NCBI RefSeq assembly: GCF_036898095.1
Contig: NC_090751.1
Location: 76,125,797 to 76,189,796, forward strand
DNA from: Palaemon carinicauda
Taxonomy: Eukaryota > Arthropoda > Malacostraca > Decapoda > Palaemonidae
Direction of reading: 5' to 3'
Length of the DNA: 64,000 bases
Shown here: one piece after another, positions 10,668-20,943 of the stretch
Layout of the letters: every line of letters begins with the position of its first letter
Position numbering within the stretch: the first letter of the stretch is position 1
Position numbers and translations under genes: made by a program
Notes under the pieces: model-generated
Told to the model about the DNA's origin: nothing
The model's database searches: none
The model's input: only the letters and a program-made list of their open reading frames with translations

Positions 10668-11044
10668 TTCCATATCCTTTTAATCTGTCTCTTGAAATGT
10701 TGTTTTTTATGGGTTGTCCGGAAGGCTAAGAAGCCTTTCGCATCCTGGTTGATTTGGCGGGTAGTCAAAGTCATTTCTTGAGAGCGCCCAGATTAGGGGT
10801 TTGAGGAGGTCCTATTGTATGGGTTGCAGCCCTTGATACTTCAGCTCCTAGGGGTCTGTCAGCATCCTAAGAGGATCGCGAGGCTCCGTAAGGAAGACGT
10901 ACTTATAAGGCAGAGTAATCGTCTAAGTCGACTTCCTTACCAGGTACCTATTTATTTTGTTTTTGTTATTTTGATAACTTCTAAAATGAAATAAAAACTC
11001 TTAGCTCATAAGATGTAAACATATTTAACTGGTCTCTACCCACC

Positions 11045-11160
11045 ACCCTGGGTGTGAATCAGCTATATATTCACCGGCTAAGTTAAATATTTAAAAATGA
11101 TATTTTAATTATAAAATAAATTTTTGAATATACTTACCCGGTGAATATAAATTAAACGGC
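11045..11160 (+). repeat. Internal complementary region of DIRS copy A
   Basis: The complement of the extreme left end (ending TTAAATATTTAAAAA at 11097) lies directly against the complement of the extreme right end (starting TGATATTTTAATTATAAAA). This reproduces a circle junction and is the template used in DIRS replication models to complete the two ends. It fixes the element termini at 4957 and 11391. Confidence 0.85.
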
Positions 11161-11194
11161 CCTCCCTTCCTCCCCAATAGAGACGCAGTGGGAT

Positions 11195-11391
11195 GAGGAG
11201 AAAATTGAGTCTTTGTTTACATAGAGTTTGGTATCTGGCCGACAGTTGGCGCTGGTGAGCACACCCGCAACCTGTATGGCGTTCGCTAGCGAGTTTTTTT
11301 GTACAGTTTTTTGTCTGTCGAGCAACAGAGTTGCAGCTATATATTCACCGGGTAAGTATATTCAAAAATTTATTTTATAATTAAAATATCA
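11195..11391 (+). repeat. Right inverted terminal repeat of DIRS copy A
   Basis: Inverse complement of 4957-5136, extended by about 24 AT-rich bases at the outer end (to AAAATATCA). Copy B resumes immediately after it. Confidence 0.9.
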
Positions 11392-11552
11392 TATTTCCCT
11401 TTTTTTCTATATAGTATATGTATATGTTTATTAATTTTTGCATGTGTGATACATTATGTACTAATGAGCTTACATTATACGACATATTTCGCAATTCTAA
11501 CCTTTTGATTTAAGGGAGAATTGCGTGCTTCAGATAGAAATCAGCTTTATTC

Positions 11553-13412
11553 ATGTCTAATGTGAAATTATTAAAAAATGCGAGTGTCAGTGAAGAAAGT
11601 GCGAAAAACATGTTCAGTGTTGTGGAGGGTTCGTCTGTTCGTGCTTGTCGCTTGCCTAGTCCGAGACCTCTTTCAGGCTACCCTACCCCTGGGAGAAGGA
11701 ATGTCGTAGGACCTAAGGGAGCGAGAGGCTTTAACCAACGAACAGACGTTCCCTCAAAGGTATCAGACATTGCTCCTCAAGCACGTCCTTACCATAAGAC
11801 AGGAGAGACTAAGTTCTCCTCGTCTTCCGATGACTCGTTTTTATTAAAATCTTGGCATAAGGTTTCGAGACCGTTGAAACGTAAATTAGTTCCTTCAGAA
11901 CAAGATCAACGTCCTAGCTGTAGTCATCATGAGAGTCCCGTTCATAGCGATGACGTTCATGTACAGACGTTACCGACGTCACGATCTATTCCGAGTGCGG
12001 TTGAGCCGAAGTTAAGTGTTTTGCAAGATATGCAGTTAGAGCTTTCTTCTTTAATGAAAGCTTACGATCCTGTTCCTGTGCGAAAGGATCCTTTGCTTGT
12101 TGTACGTCACGGTTCTGGAATACTGTACGTGATTCAGGTCTTCAACCTTCTATACGAGATTTGTTACGTCACTCTGACGTTTTCCCTAGTGTCAGCTTTG
12201 CTGTTAAACGAGATGCAGAGCATAAATCTTGATGTAACTTTGATCGACAGTCAGTTAAGTCGAGTCATAACTTTGATCAGCAGTCTCTGCAGTTCCGCCG
12301 AGACTTTGAACGTCAGCCACTGCAGTCACAACGTGACGTTGAGCTGCAGACACTGCAGACACGACGTGACGTTGAGCGGCAGACACCGCAGACACGACGT
12401 GACGTTGAGCGGCAGACACCGCAGACACGACGTGACGTTGAGCGGCAGACACCGCAGACACGACATGACGTAGAGCGTCAGTCACCGAAGTCACGATATA
12501 GCATCGAACAGCAGTCACCGCTGTTACTACGTGACGTTGAACGTCAGTCACTTCAGTCACGACGTGTAGTAGAATAACATTCTCTGCAGTCACAACGTGA
12601 CATCGACCCTCCAACTTTAACTTCTGTTCATATACAAGTTGATGTAGCCTGTCAGGCTTTACCTTCACTTCATTCTGAATATAAATCTCCTGCTTGCAAG
12701 ACTTTAGATTTATCAGATGATGTGCCTTCTGAAGAAGAAGTTGATGACCCCCTTTCAACTAATGTACCTTTGGGGATTCATTCAGAAGAGGAGGAACCTA
12801 GGGTTGCCCAACAATCCCTTGTTTAAAAAAAAAAAAAATATGAATTTCTTTAGGGAAATTTTTTTTTTGTCCTACTCATTTTGTAACAGCTGCTCCACGT
12901 TCTCCGCCGTCTGAGTTTACTCTTGGCATGACTTTCTTCGACTCCTACATATACGAAGTCAGTTCTCTCTCGTTCTTCCAAGAGAGCCATGCGCTTACTG
13001 GGAGACTGGTTGGAATCCAGGAGAAGTTTAGGAAAGTCTGCTTTTGCTTTTCCTCCTTCTAAATTAGCTTCTCGCTCGAGCGTCTGGTATGACACAGGAG
13101 AAGTTCTCGGCTTGGGAGTACCTGCCTCTGCCCAGGGAAACTTCTCAAGCCTAGTGGACTCTCCTCGTCGTCTAGCCATGAGACGCTCCAAGATTTTATG
13201 GTCTTCTTCAGAGCTAGACCATCTCCTGAAAGGAGTTTTTTCGAGCGTTTGAAGTATTTAATTTTTTGGATTGGTCCCTGGGAGCCTTAAGTAAGAAGGT
13301 CTCTCCAGCGGACAATGATATTGCTGTACAAATTATGTCATGCATGAACAAGGCCATAAGGGATGGCTCCAATGAACTGGCAGCCACGTTCACTGCAGGA
13401 GTACTTAAGATG
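11553..13412 (+). pseudogene. DIRS gag-like ORF1, copy B, broken
   Basis: It starts MSNVKLLKNASVSEES, matching residues ~140 onward of the copy C protein; the N-terminal zinc-cluster region of C is not present. The frame is shifted near 12120, so the 11-residue Arg-Asp-Val repeat block (12290-12580) is read out of frame and ends at 12473. Compared with copy D, about 165 bases are missing around 11935. The conserved core resumes at ~12900 (MRLLGDWLESRRSLGKS, WYDTGEVLGLGVPASAQG, ALSKKVSPADND, NELAATFTAGVLK). It ends abruptly at the deletion shared with copy D, so Gag is joined directly to the middle of RT. Confidence 0.75.
12290..12580 (+). repeat. 33-bp minisatellite in DIRS gag, copy B
   Basis: About nine units of 33 bases built on GACGTTGAGCGGCAGACACC plus GCAGACACGACGT. 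Four central units are almost identical (12350-12470). In copies with the right frame each unit encodes 11 residues around SRRDVExQxPQ. Matching arrays lie at ~17780-17960 (C) and ~53860-54110 (D), with different unit numbers. Confidence 0.85.
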
Positions 13413-14960
13413 TAAGTGCACTCAATGTGTTCATTGTCAAGACAAAGTTCACGATGGTGACCACCAAATCTGTCTTGGCAGCAGTAAGAGAAGGCGACTG
13501 GATGGTCTCTCTCGACCTTCAGGATGCATACTTCCACATCCCGATTCATCCAAACTTTCAACAATATCTGAGGTTTGTGGACGGGAAAGTAGTGTACCAA
13601 TTCCGAGCACTGTGCTTCGGCCTCAGTCCTGCTCCTCTTGTTTTTACAAGGCTCATGCAAAATGTAGCAAGCTTTCTACATTTTTCAGGGATCAGAGCCT
13701 CCTTTTATTTTGACGACTGGCTAATCAGGGCGTCGTCATTAAATCGCTGTCTGGAGAACATCAAATGGACATTAGACCTAACCAAGGAGCTAGGTCTCAT
13801 AGTGAACGTAGAGAAGTCGTAACTTACTCCATCCCAGACTATTCTTTATTTGGGGATGGAGATACAGTGTCAAATTTTTCGGGCTTTTTCGTCTCCCACA
13901 AGAATGGAACAAGCTCTGTTAAAAGTCCGTCACATGCAAGAGAAAAACAGTTGCTCAGTAAGAGTTTGAACGAGCCTCGTGGGAACTCTTTCATCGCTGG
14001 AGCAGTTTATCTCTCTGGGGAGACTCAACCTTTGCCCTCTCCAATTTCACCTAAACCATTGGAACAAGGAGAAGGGCTTAGAGAGTATCTCTATCCCAAT
14101 ATCCAACTCAGTCAAGACATGTCTGACTTGGTGGGACAGCAACGTCAGACTTCGAGAAGGTCTTTCTCTTGCGATCAAGAACCCAAACCATGTGTTGTAT
14201 TCAGATGCATCGGATTTGGGTTGGGGAGCGCCACTGGACAATCTGGAATGCTCGGGTCTTTGGTCCACGGATCAGAAGAAACTCCATATAAGGCAAGAAA
14301 CATCTCTCTTTTGACGAGATTCGTGCAAGGAGAAATGGATGTCTTAGCGGACTGCCTCAGCAGAAGAGGACAAGTCATCTCCATGGAGTGGACGTTGCAC
14401 AAGACTGTGTGCGAGAAGCTATGGATGACATGGGGTCAACCCACCATAGATCTATTTGCGACTTCACTGACAAAGAGGCTCCCAATTTACTGCTCTCCAG
14501 TTCCAGATCCAGAGGCAGCCCACATAGACGCTTTCCTGCTGGACTGGTCTCACCTAGCATCTATGCCTTCCCACCATTCAAGATCCTAGACAAGGTTCTT
14601 CAGAAGTTCGCTTCTCACGAAGGGACCAGGTTGACGTTGGTTACTCCCCTCTTGCCGTCGAGAGAATGGTTCACAGAGGTTCTTCTATGGCCGGTGGACA
14701 TTCCAAGAAGTTTACCGTTACGGATGGATCTCCTGCGTCAGCCTCTTGTAAAAAGATTTCATCAAAGTCTCCTCGCGCTTCGTCTAACTGCCTTCATTCT
14801 ATCGAAAGACTCTCTAGAGCTCGAGGGTTTTCGAAGGAGGCAGCTAGAGCGATCGCAAGAGCTAGAAGGTCCTCTACCATCAGGATCTACCAATCCAAAT
14901 GGGAGGTATTTAGAGACTGGTGCAAGTCCTCCTCTATTTCCTCTTCCAATACCACTGTAG
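13413..14960 (+). pseudogene. DIRS RT-RNase H-Dam-like, copy B, broken
   Basis: The RT starts at ALNVFIVKTKF because its N-terminal fingers fell in the ~650-bp deletion. The palm is present: SLDLQDAYFHIPIHP, FGLSPAPLVFTRLM, and the catalytic YFDD at ~13712. A TAA replaces Gln after NVEKS (~13820) and a TGA replaces Trp at 13967-13969, both in frame. RNase H keeps SDASDLGWGA, but about 180 bases are deleted after KKLHI (~14290), removing the catalytic Glu and second Asp. The Dam-like block (TIDLFATSLTKRLP, YAFPPFKILDKVL) follows with a further frameshift. Nothing functional is expected. Confidence 0.8.
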
Positions 14961-15828
14961 CACAGATTGCAAACTTTCTACTTTATCTTAGAAATGATTG
15001 CATCCTTTCTGCCTCAACTATTAAAGGCTCCAGAAGCATTTTAGCTTCAGTTTTTAGACATAGAAATTTAGATCTGTCTGATTATAAAGATCTTCAAGAC
15101 CTTCTCAAGTCTTTTGAGACTTCCAAGTAGCGTCAGATCACTACTCCTGCTTGGAATTTGGACGTGGTCCTTAAGTTCCTTATGTCTGAAAGGTTTGAGC
15201 CGTTGAATTCAACATCACTCAAAGATCTTACACTCAAAACTCTCTTTTTAGTGAGCTTGGCTACCGCAAAGAGTTAGTGAAGTATATGCCTTCAGCATAA
15301 ATATCGGCTTCTGCTCTAATAAAGCAGTATGCACGCTTCAACTTGGTTTTTTAGCCAAAAGAGAACGGCCATCTCGTCCATGGCCTAAGTCGTTTGAACT
15401 TCACAGTCTATCTGAAATTGTTGGGAACGAAATTGAAAGAGTCCTGTGCCCTGTAAGAGCTCTTAGATTTTAATTAAATAGAACCAAACCGCTGCGAGGC
15501 AATTCAGAGGCTTTATGGTGTTCGGTTAAAAAAGACCACCTTACCGATGTCGAAAAATACGTTGTCATATTTTATTAGACTTTTAATTAGAGAGGCTCAC
15601 TCTCATTTAAGTGATAATGAAGTTAGAGCGGTGGCAACTTCAGTAGCGTTCAAACAAAATAGATCCCTTAGAAGCATTATGGACGCAACCTTTTGGAGGC
15701 GTAAATCTGTGTTCGCTTCACATTATTTAAAAAATGTCCAGACTCTTTATGAGGACTGCTACATGTTGGGACCATTCGTAGCAGCGAGTGTAGTAGTGGG
15801 TGAAGGTTCTACCACTACATTCCCTTAA
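14666..15828 (+). pseudogene. DIRS tyrosine recombinase, copy B, broken
   Basis: The N-terminal domain is open from 14666 to 15130 (ARGFSKEAARAIA, YQSKWEVFRDWCKSS). A TAG at 15128-15130 ends it after FETSK. The middle part (15131-15540) carries stops and indels. The C-terminal part (15547-15828) keeps NEVRAVATSVAFKQN, where Asn stands in for the His of the HxxR box after a deletion of the preceding codons, and FWRRKSVFASHYLKN with the Trp and Tyr. Both lesions make it inactive. Confidence 0.8.
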
Positions 15829-16633
15829 TCCCAATATCCTTTTTCTTCTCTTGAAACTTTTAATTTTTTGGGTTGTACGTGGAGACTAAGAAGTCTTCCG
15901 CAATCTTTTGATTTGGCAGGTGGTCAAACTTGTTTCTTGAGAGCGCCCGGATCAAGGGTATTGATGAGGTCCTGTTATAGGGGTGTTCACCCTGATTATA
16001 ACAGCTCCTAGAAGTCTTTCAGCATCCTGAGAGGATCGCTGGGCTTCGTAAGGATAGCAGACTAATGAGGCAGAGTATTCATCAGAGTCAGCTTCCTTAT
16101 CAGGTACTTATACTTAAGTTTGTTTTTTGAATATTTGTCAAAAACTCTTGGGCATATACTCCTTTAATGTTTTAATACTGGTCTCTACCCTCCACCATGG
16201 GTGTGAATCAGCTATATATATATTCACCGGCTAAGTTTAATATTTAAAAATGATATTTTCAATTTAAGATAAATTTTTTAATATAATTACCCGGTGAATA
16301 TATATAATTAAAGGCCCTCCCTTCCTCCCCGATAGAGATTCCAAAAACTCGCGAGCGATCGCCATGAAGGTTGCTGGGTGTGCCCACCAGCGCCGACTAT
16401 CGGCCAGATACCGCATATACTTCTCAACCAATTCAGTTCTTTTCTGTCGGTGGTAGTGACAGCATTGGTTCTGCTCGCGCTTAACCTCAAGTTTCTACCG
16501 ATTGGTGAAGTACTTGTTCATGGTTTTATTGCTTTCGCTGTGTTGGTTATCTTCGATAAAACTCTTGAAACCCTTTTTTTATTATTGTTGGCTGAACTTG
16601 GCTTTCTTTTGGATTTTCTTTGAAATTTTCATA

Positions 16634-17218
16634 ATGGCTGACCCTTCTCCTGTCTATCGTAAATGTGCGAAAGACTGTAATAAACGTCTTCCTAAAGCTT
16701 CCATCGATCCTCATACTATTTGTGTTAATTGCCGAGGTAAATCTTGTCAATTAGGGGATCGATGTGAGGAATGTATTGTTTTATCTGAATTCGAGTGGTT
16801 GGAGTATGAGAAATATACTTGGAAACTCGAAAGAGATAGGGTGAGAAGAAGCTCTTCTAGATCTCTAGATTTTTCCTCTTCCCATGCCCCTGAACCTAAT
16901 CCTTCTCCTGTAGTGGTAGTTTCAGAACCCCCTATTGGCACTAATGAACCTTCTATGAGTGATATGTTTTTGGCCATTCAAGCGTTGGGTGAGAAGGTCG
17001 AATCATTGGCCTCGGACAGAAATCAGCTTATGTCCGACGTTAAAATTTTAAAGGGTCAAAGTGGTAAAGTGGAAAGTGCATCAAATGTGTTTAGTGTTTT
17101 GCCGGAGGGTTCGTCTGTTTGTGCTTGTCACTTGCCTAGTCCGAGACCTCTTTCAAGCTCCCCTGCCCCAGGGAGAAGGAATGTCGTAGGACTTAAGGGA
17201 GTGAGAGGTGTAAACTAA
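16634..17218 (+). CDS. DIRS ORF1/Gag N-terminal part, copy C
   Basis: 195 residues from MADPSPVYRKCAKDCNKRL. A cysteine cluster at residues ~35-58 (ICVNCRGKSCQLGDRCEEC) has the spacing of a small zinc-binding knuckle, and a related one is found in the third DIRS gag at ~40160. The rest is Ser/Pro-rich with a short coiled-coil-like stretch (MFLAIQALGEKVESLASDRN). The frame ends at a TAA where copies A, B and D read Gln in FNQRTDV, so this is a nonsense change inside a longer Gag. Role by position: structural or RNA-binding protein of the element. Confidence 0.75.
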   Translation: MADPSPVYRKCAKDCNKRLPKASIDPHTICVNCRGKSCQLGDRCEECIVLSEFEWLEYEKYTWKLERDRVRRSSSRSLDFSSSHAPEPNPSPVVVVSEPPIGTNEPSMSDMFLAIQALGEKVESLASDRNQLMSDVKILKGQSGKVESASNVFSVLPEGSSVCACHLPSPRPLSSSPAPGRRNVVGLKGVRGVN

Positions 17219-18862
17219 CGTACAGACGTTCCCTCCCTCAAAGGTATCAGACGTTGCTCTTCAAGCACGTCCTTACCATAAGACGGGAGAAACGAAGTTC
17301 TCCTCGTCTTCCGATGATTCGTCTCATTAGAAACCTTGGCGTAAGGTTTCAAGACCTTTGAAACGCAAGTCGGTCCCTTCAGGACAGGTCCTGGCTGTAG
17401 TCATTGGGACAGCTCCGACCGTATTCAGTCATCGGATGACTGTTCTCCTGTTAAGCGCAAACGTGACATTGAGTTCGAGGGTCCCGTTCGGTGCGATGAC
17501 TTGCATGCGCAGACGTTGCCGACGTCACGGTCCGTTTCGAGTCCTGTTGACCCCAAGTTGAGTGTCTTACAAGACATGCAGTTAAAACTTTCATCCTTAA
17601 TGGAAGTTTATGATCATGTCCAGGTTCGTCAGGAACCTTTGCTTGCAGTTCGTCAGTCCGGCAAGCGTGATTCAGGTCTTCAACCTCCTAAGCGAGGTTT
17701 GTCTCGTCGTTCTGACGTTATCGCTAATGTCAGCGGTGCTGTTAAACATGATTCTGATCGTGTTCCTCGTCAGTCACGTCAGTCACGTGACGTTGAACTT
17801 CAGTTTCCGCAGTCACATCGTGACTTTGAGCTGCAGTCGCCGCAGTCCCGACGTGACGTTCATCGGCCGACTCCGTTGTCCCGACGTGATGTCGACCGTC
17901 AGTCGCCACAGTCTCGTGTTGTCTTTCAACCTCAAGACCTTCAGTCTTTGCAGTCTCGACGTGACGTCGTCCCCTCGACTTTTGCTGCGGATCCTTTGCA
18001 TATTGATATGGCCTGTCAAGCTTTGCCGCCTCGGCATGCTGTGTTTTCCCCGTGTCGCAAGACTTTACCTTTGTCGGATGATGTTCCTTCGGAGGAGGAA
18101 GTTGATGATCCCCTTCCTGCTGATGTGCCTTTGGGGATCCATTCAGATGGGGAGGAGCCTAGGGTTGTCCAGCAATCCCTTGACTTTAAAAAGATTATGC
18201 TTATCTTTAGGGATGTTTTTCCTGATCATTTTGTTACTGCGGCTCCACGTTCGCCGCCATCTGAATTCACGTTAGGCATGACTTCATCGTCTCCGTCGTT
18301 TACGAAGTTGGGTCTCTCTCTCTCTCTTCTAAGAGCCTTGCGTTTGTTGGGAGACTGGTTAGTAACCAGGAGAGGTTTAGGGAAGTCTTCTTTTGCCTTT
18401 CCTCCTTTCAAATTGGCTTCTCGTGCGAGCGTCTGGTATGACACGGGAGAAGTTCTCGGCTTGGGAGTGCCTGCCTCTGCCCAGGGAGACTTCTCAAGCC
18501 TTGTAGACTCTCCTCGTCGTCTAGCCATGAGACGCTCAAAGGTTTGCTGGTCCTCCACAGATCTGGATCATCTCCTTAAAGGAATTTTCCGTGCCTTCGA
18601 GGTTTTTAATTTTTTGGATTGGTCCCTGGGAGCCTTAAGTAAGAAGGTCTCTTCATCAGACAATGATGTCTCTATTCAGATAATGTCTTGCATGGACAAG
18701 GCAATAAGGGATGGCTCTAATGAACTGGCGGCTACATTCACAGCAGGAGTTCTTAAGAAGAGAGAAACTCTGTTCTTTTCTTTCTGCAGGGGTTACTCCC
18801 TGTCAGAAGTCAGAACTTCTTTTTGCTCCCTTATCTTCTACTTTGTTTCCTCAACAAAGTAG
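17219..18862 (+). pseudogene. DIRS ORF1/Gag central and C-terminal part, copy C
   Basis: After the TAA at 17216 and a 4-base duplication near 17230, the correct frame is regained, and 17501-18862 is open (453 residues). It contains LSVLQDMQLKLSSLM, an 11-residue repeat array around SRRDVExQxPQ (~17780-17960), an acidic stretch (DDVPSEEEVDDPL), and the conserved core LRLLGDWLVTRRGLGKSSFAF / WYDTGEVLGLGVPASAQG / NFLDWSLGALSKKVSSSDND. No enzymatic motif is seen. The core is the best conserved part among the copies, which supports a capsid-like role; this is an inference. Confidence 0.7.
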
Positions 18863-20943
18863 AAGGCATCTCTTGTTCAGAAGGACACGCACGATTTAGT
18901 GGCCAAGACTGCTCGTAAGGTTTTGCCTTCTTCTTCTCATGTCAGCAGACCCAAGTTTGACACGCCAGCGGCGGGATTTATCCCGCCTTTTCGTGGCAGA
19001 GCTCCCAGTAGGGGAAGCTCTCGTGCCGATAGCAAACAAGGTAAGAAGAGAGGATCCAAATCCTCACGTGGCAGAGTCTGACTGCCCACGTCCTCAGACA
19101 GCGGTAGGGGCCAGATTGACCAACTTCTGGCAGGCCTGGGAGAAGAGGGGTGCAGACCGGGAGTCTGTTTTGTTGCTGAAGGAGGGTTACAAAATTCCTT
19201 TTGTACGAAGACCTCCGCTAGTGAAAGTTCCGATAGACCTCTCTCCCAGGTATCGAGAGGAGACAAAGAGACAGGCGTTGCATCTTCAAGTTTCTCTGTT
19301 GTTGGAGAAGGGGGCAGTGGTGAAAGTCTCGGACCTTCAATCCCCAGGTTTTTACAACCGTCTCTTCCTGGTTCCGAAGAACACAGGAGGTTGGAGGCCA
19401 GTGCTGGATGTAAGTGCTCTCAACGTGTTTGTTGTAAAAACAAAATTCACGATGGAGACCACCAAATCCGTTTTAGCAGCGGTCAGAGAGGGCGACTGGA
19501 TGGTCTCTCTCGACCTGCAGGATGCGTTCTTCCACAGTCCGATACATCCAAACTCTCAACATTATCTGAGGTTTGTGTACAGGAAAGTGGTGTATCAATT
19601 CCGAGCACTGTGCTTCGGCCTCAGCCCTGCTCCTCTTGTTTTTACAAGGCTCATGCGGAATGTAGCGAAGTTCCTACATTTGTCGGGGATCAGAGCCTCC
19701 CTTTATTTGGACGACTGGTTACTCAGGGCGTCGTCCCTTCATCGCTGTCTGGAGGACCTCAAATGGACTTTGGACCTGGCCAAAGAGTTAGGTCTCCTGG
19801 TGAACATGGAGAAGTCGCAACTGACTCCATCCCAGACCATTCTTTATTTGGGGATGGAGATACAGAGTCGAGTTTTTCGGGCTTTTCCGTCTTCCACCAG
19901 GATGGAGCAGGCTTTGCTCAAAGTCCGTTTCTTGCAAGAGAAAAGCAGTTGCTCTGTGAGAGTTTGAATGAGTCTCCTAGGGACTCTTTCGTCGCTGGAG
20001 CAGTTTATCTCTCTAGGGAGACTCAACCTGCGCCCTCTCCAGTTTCACCTAAACCACCATTGGAACAAGGAGAAGGGTTTAGAGACGATCTCGATTCCAA
20101 TCTCCGATTCAGTCAAGACTTGTCTAGCTTGGTGGGACAGCAACATAAGACTTCGGGAAGGTCTTTCTCTTGCAATCAAGAACCCAAACCATGTGTTGTT
20201 TTCAGACGCATCGGATTTGGGTTGGGGAGCGACACTGGACAATCTGGAGTGCTCGGGTCTTTGGTCCGCAGACCAGAGGAGTCTTCACATAAACTGCAAA
20301 GAGCTTTTAGCAGTCCATCTAGCATTAAGGAGTTTCAAGAGTCTGGTTCGAAACAAGGTAGTGGAGGTGGATGCAGACAATACCACGGCCTTGGCATACA
20401 TCTCGAAGCAAGGAGGCACTCACTCCCACTCCCTTTTCGTCATCGCAAGGGACCTTCTCACTTGGTCAAAAGATCGAAACATCTCTTTTGACGAGATTCG
20501 TCCAAGGGGAGTTGAATGTCTTAGCGGACTGTCTCAGCCGAAGAGGACAGGTGATTCCTACGGAGTGGACGCTCCACAAGGATGTGTGCGAAAGACTATG
20601 GATGACTTTGGGTCGACCCACCATCGATCTCTTTGCGACCTCTTTGACAAAGAGGCTCCCAACTTATTGCTCTCCTGTTCCAGATCCAGAGGCGGCCCAC
20701 ATAGACGCGTTCCTTCTGGACTGGTCTCACCTAGACATCTATGCCTTTCCACCCTTCAAGATCCTAAACAAGGTGCTTCAGAAGTTCGCCTCTCACGAAG
20801 GGACCAGGTTGACGTTGGTTGCTCCCCTCTGGCCCGCGAGAGAGTGGTTTACAGAGGTACTTCTATGGCTAGTAGACATTCCAAGAAGTCTACCGTTGCG
20901 GATGGATCTCCTGCGTCAGCCTCACGTAAAGAGTTTTCATTAA
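18863..20943 (+). pseudogene. DIRS reverse transcriptase-RNase H-Dam-like polyprotein, copy C
   Basis: The longest RT in the window. 18939-19967 covers fingers (GARLTNFWQAWEKRG, GYKIPFVRRPPLVKV, GFYNRLFLVPKNTGGWRPVLD) and palm (SLDLQDAFFHSPIHP, FGLSPAPLVFTRLM, catalytic YLDD at ~19706, LLVNMEKSQLTPSQT). A TGA at 19965-19967 replaces the Trp found in copies A and D, and the same frame continues with RNase H (SDASDLGWGA, NCKELLAVHLALRS, ADNTTALAYISKQGGT). A two-base loss near 20485 shifts the frame; the rest of RNase H (NVLADCLSRRGQV) and the Dam-like block (DLFATSLTKRLP, DAFLLDWSHLDIYAFPPF) run to 20943. Confidence 0.88.

Larger units (their letters stand above)
4957..11391 (+). mobile_element. 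DIRS1-like retrotransposon, copy A (nested in B)
   Basis: A complete element with both inverted terminal repeats, 6435 bp, inserted into the leader of copy B. The flanks CTTTATAT (left) and ATTTCC (right) join to match the uninterrupted leader of copy D near 52,820-52,840. No clear target-site duplication is seen, as expected for DIRS. Inside are a scrambled gag (6250-8534), an RNase H/Dam-like frame (8561-9769), a tyrosine recombinase (9298-10667) and the internal complementary region (junction 11097/11098). The reverse transcriptase is absent, so this copy must have moved before losing it or in trans. Confidence 0.9.
3623..16334 (+). mobile_element. DIRS1-like retrotransposon, copy B (split by copy A)
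   Basis: This copy consists of 3623-4956 and 11392-16334, with copy A inserted between them. The left end starts TTTTTAAATATT and carries the left inverted terminal repeat, including GCGATCGCCATGATGG. The right part holds gag, a shortened RT-RNase H, a Dam-like region and the tyrosine recombinase. It then reaches the internal complementary region, whose two end-derived halves abut at 16250/16251. The right inverted repeat is missing, because the copy runs directly into copy C at about 16334. The order of genes, the inverted ends and the absence of a target duplication are diagnostic of DIRS. B shares its deletions with copy D. Confidence 0.85.

Noticed and set aside
12255..12758. Minus-strand frame of Val/Ser/Ala-His repeats opposite DIRS gag (also at 53822-54256)
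   Set aside because: It is the shadow of the 33-bp gag minisatellite, which lacks stops on the reverse strand. The plus strand has the gag homology.
18759..19408. The B/D gag-RT gap read as a spliced intron (retro-copied spliced RNA)
   Set aside because: The missing segment in copy C does not begin with GT or end with AG at the breakpoints; a deletion with 2-base microhomology fits better.
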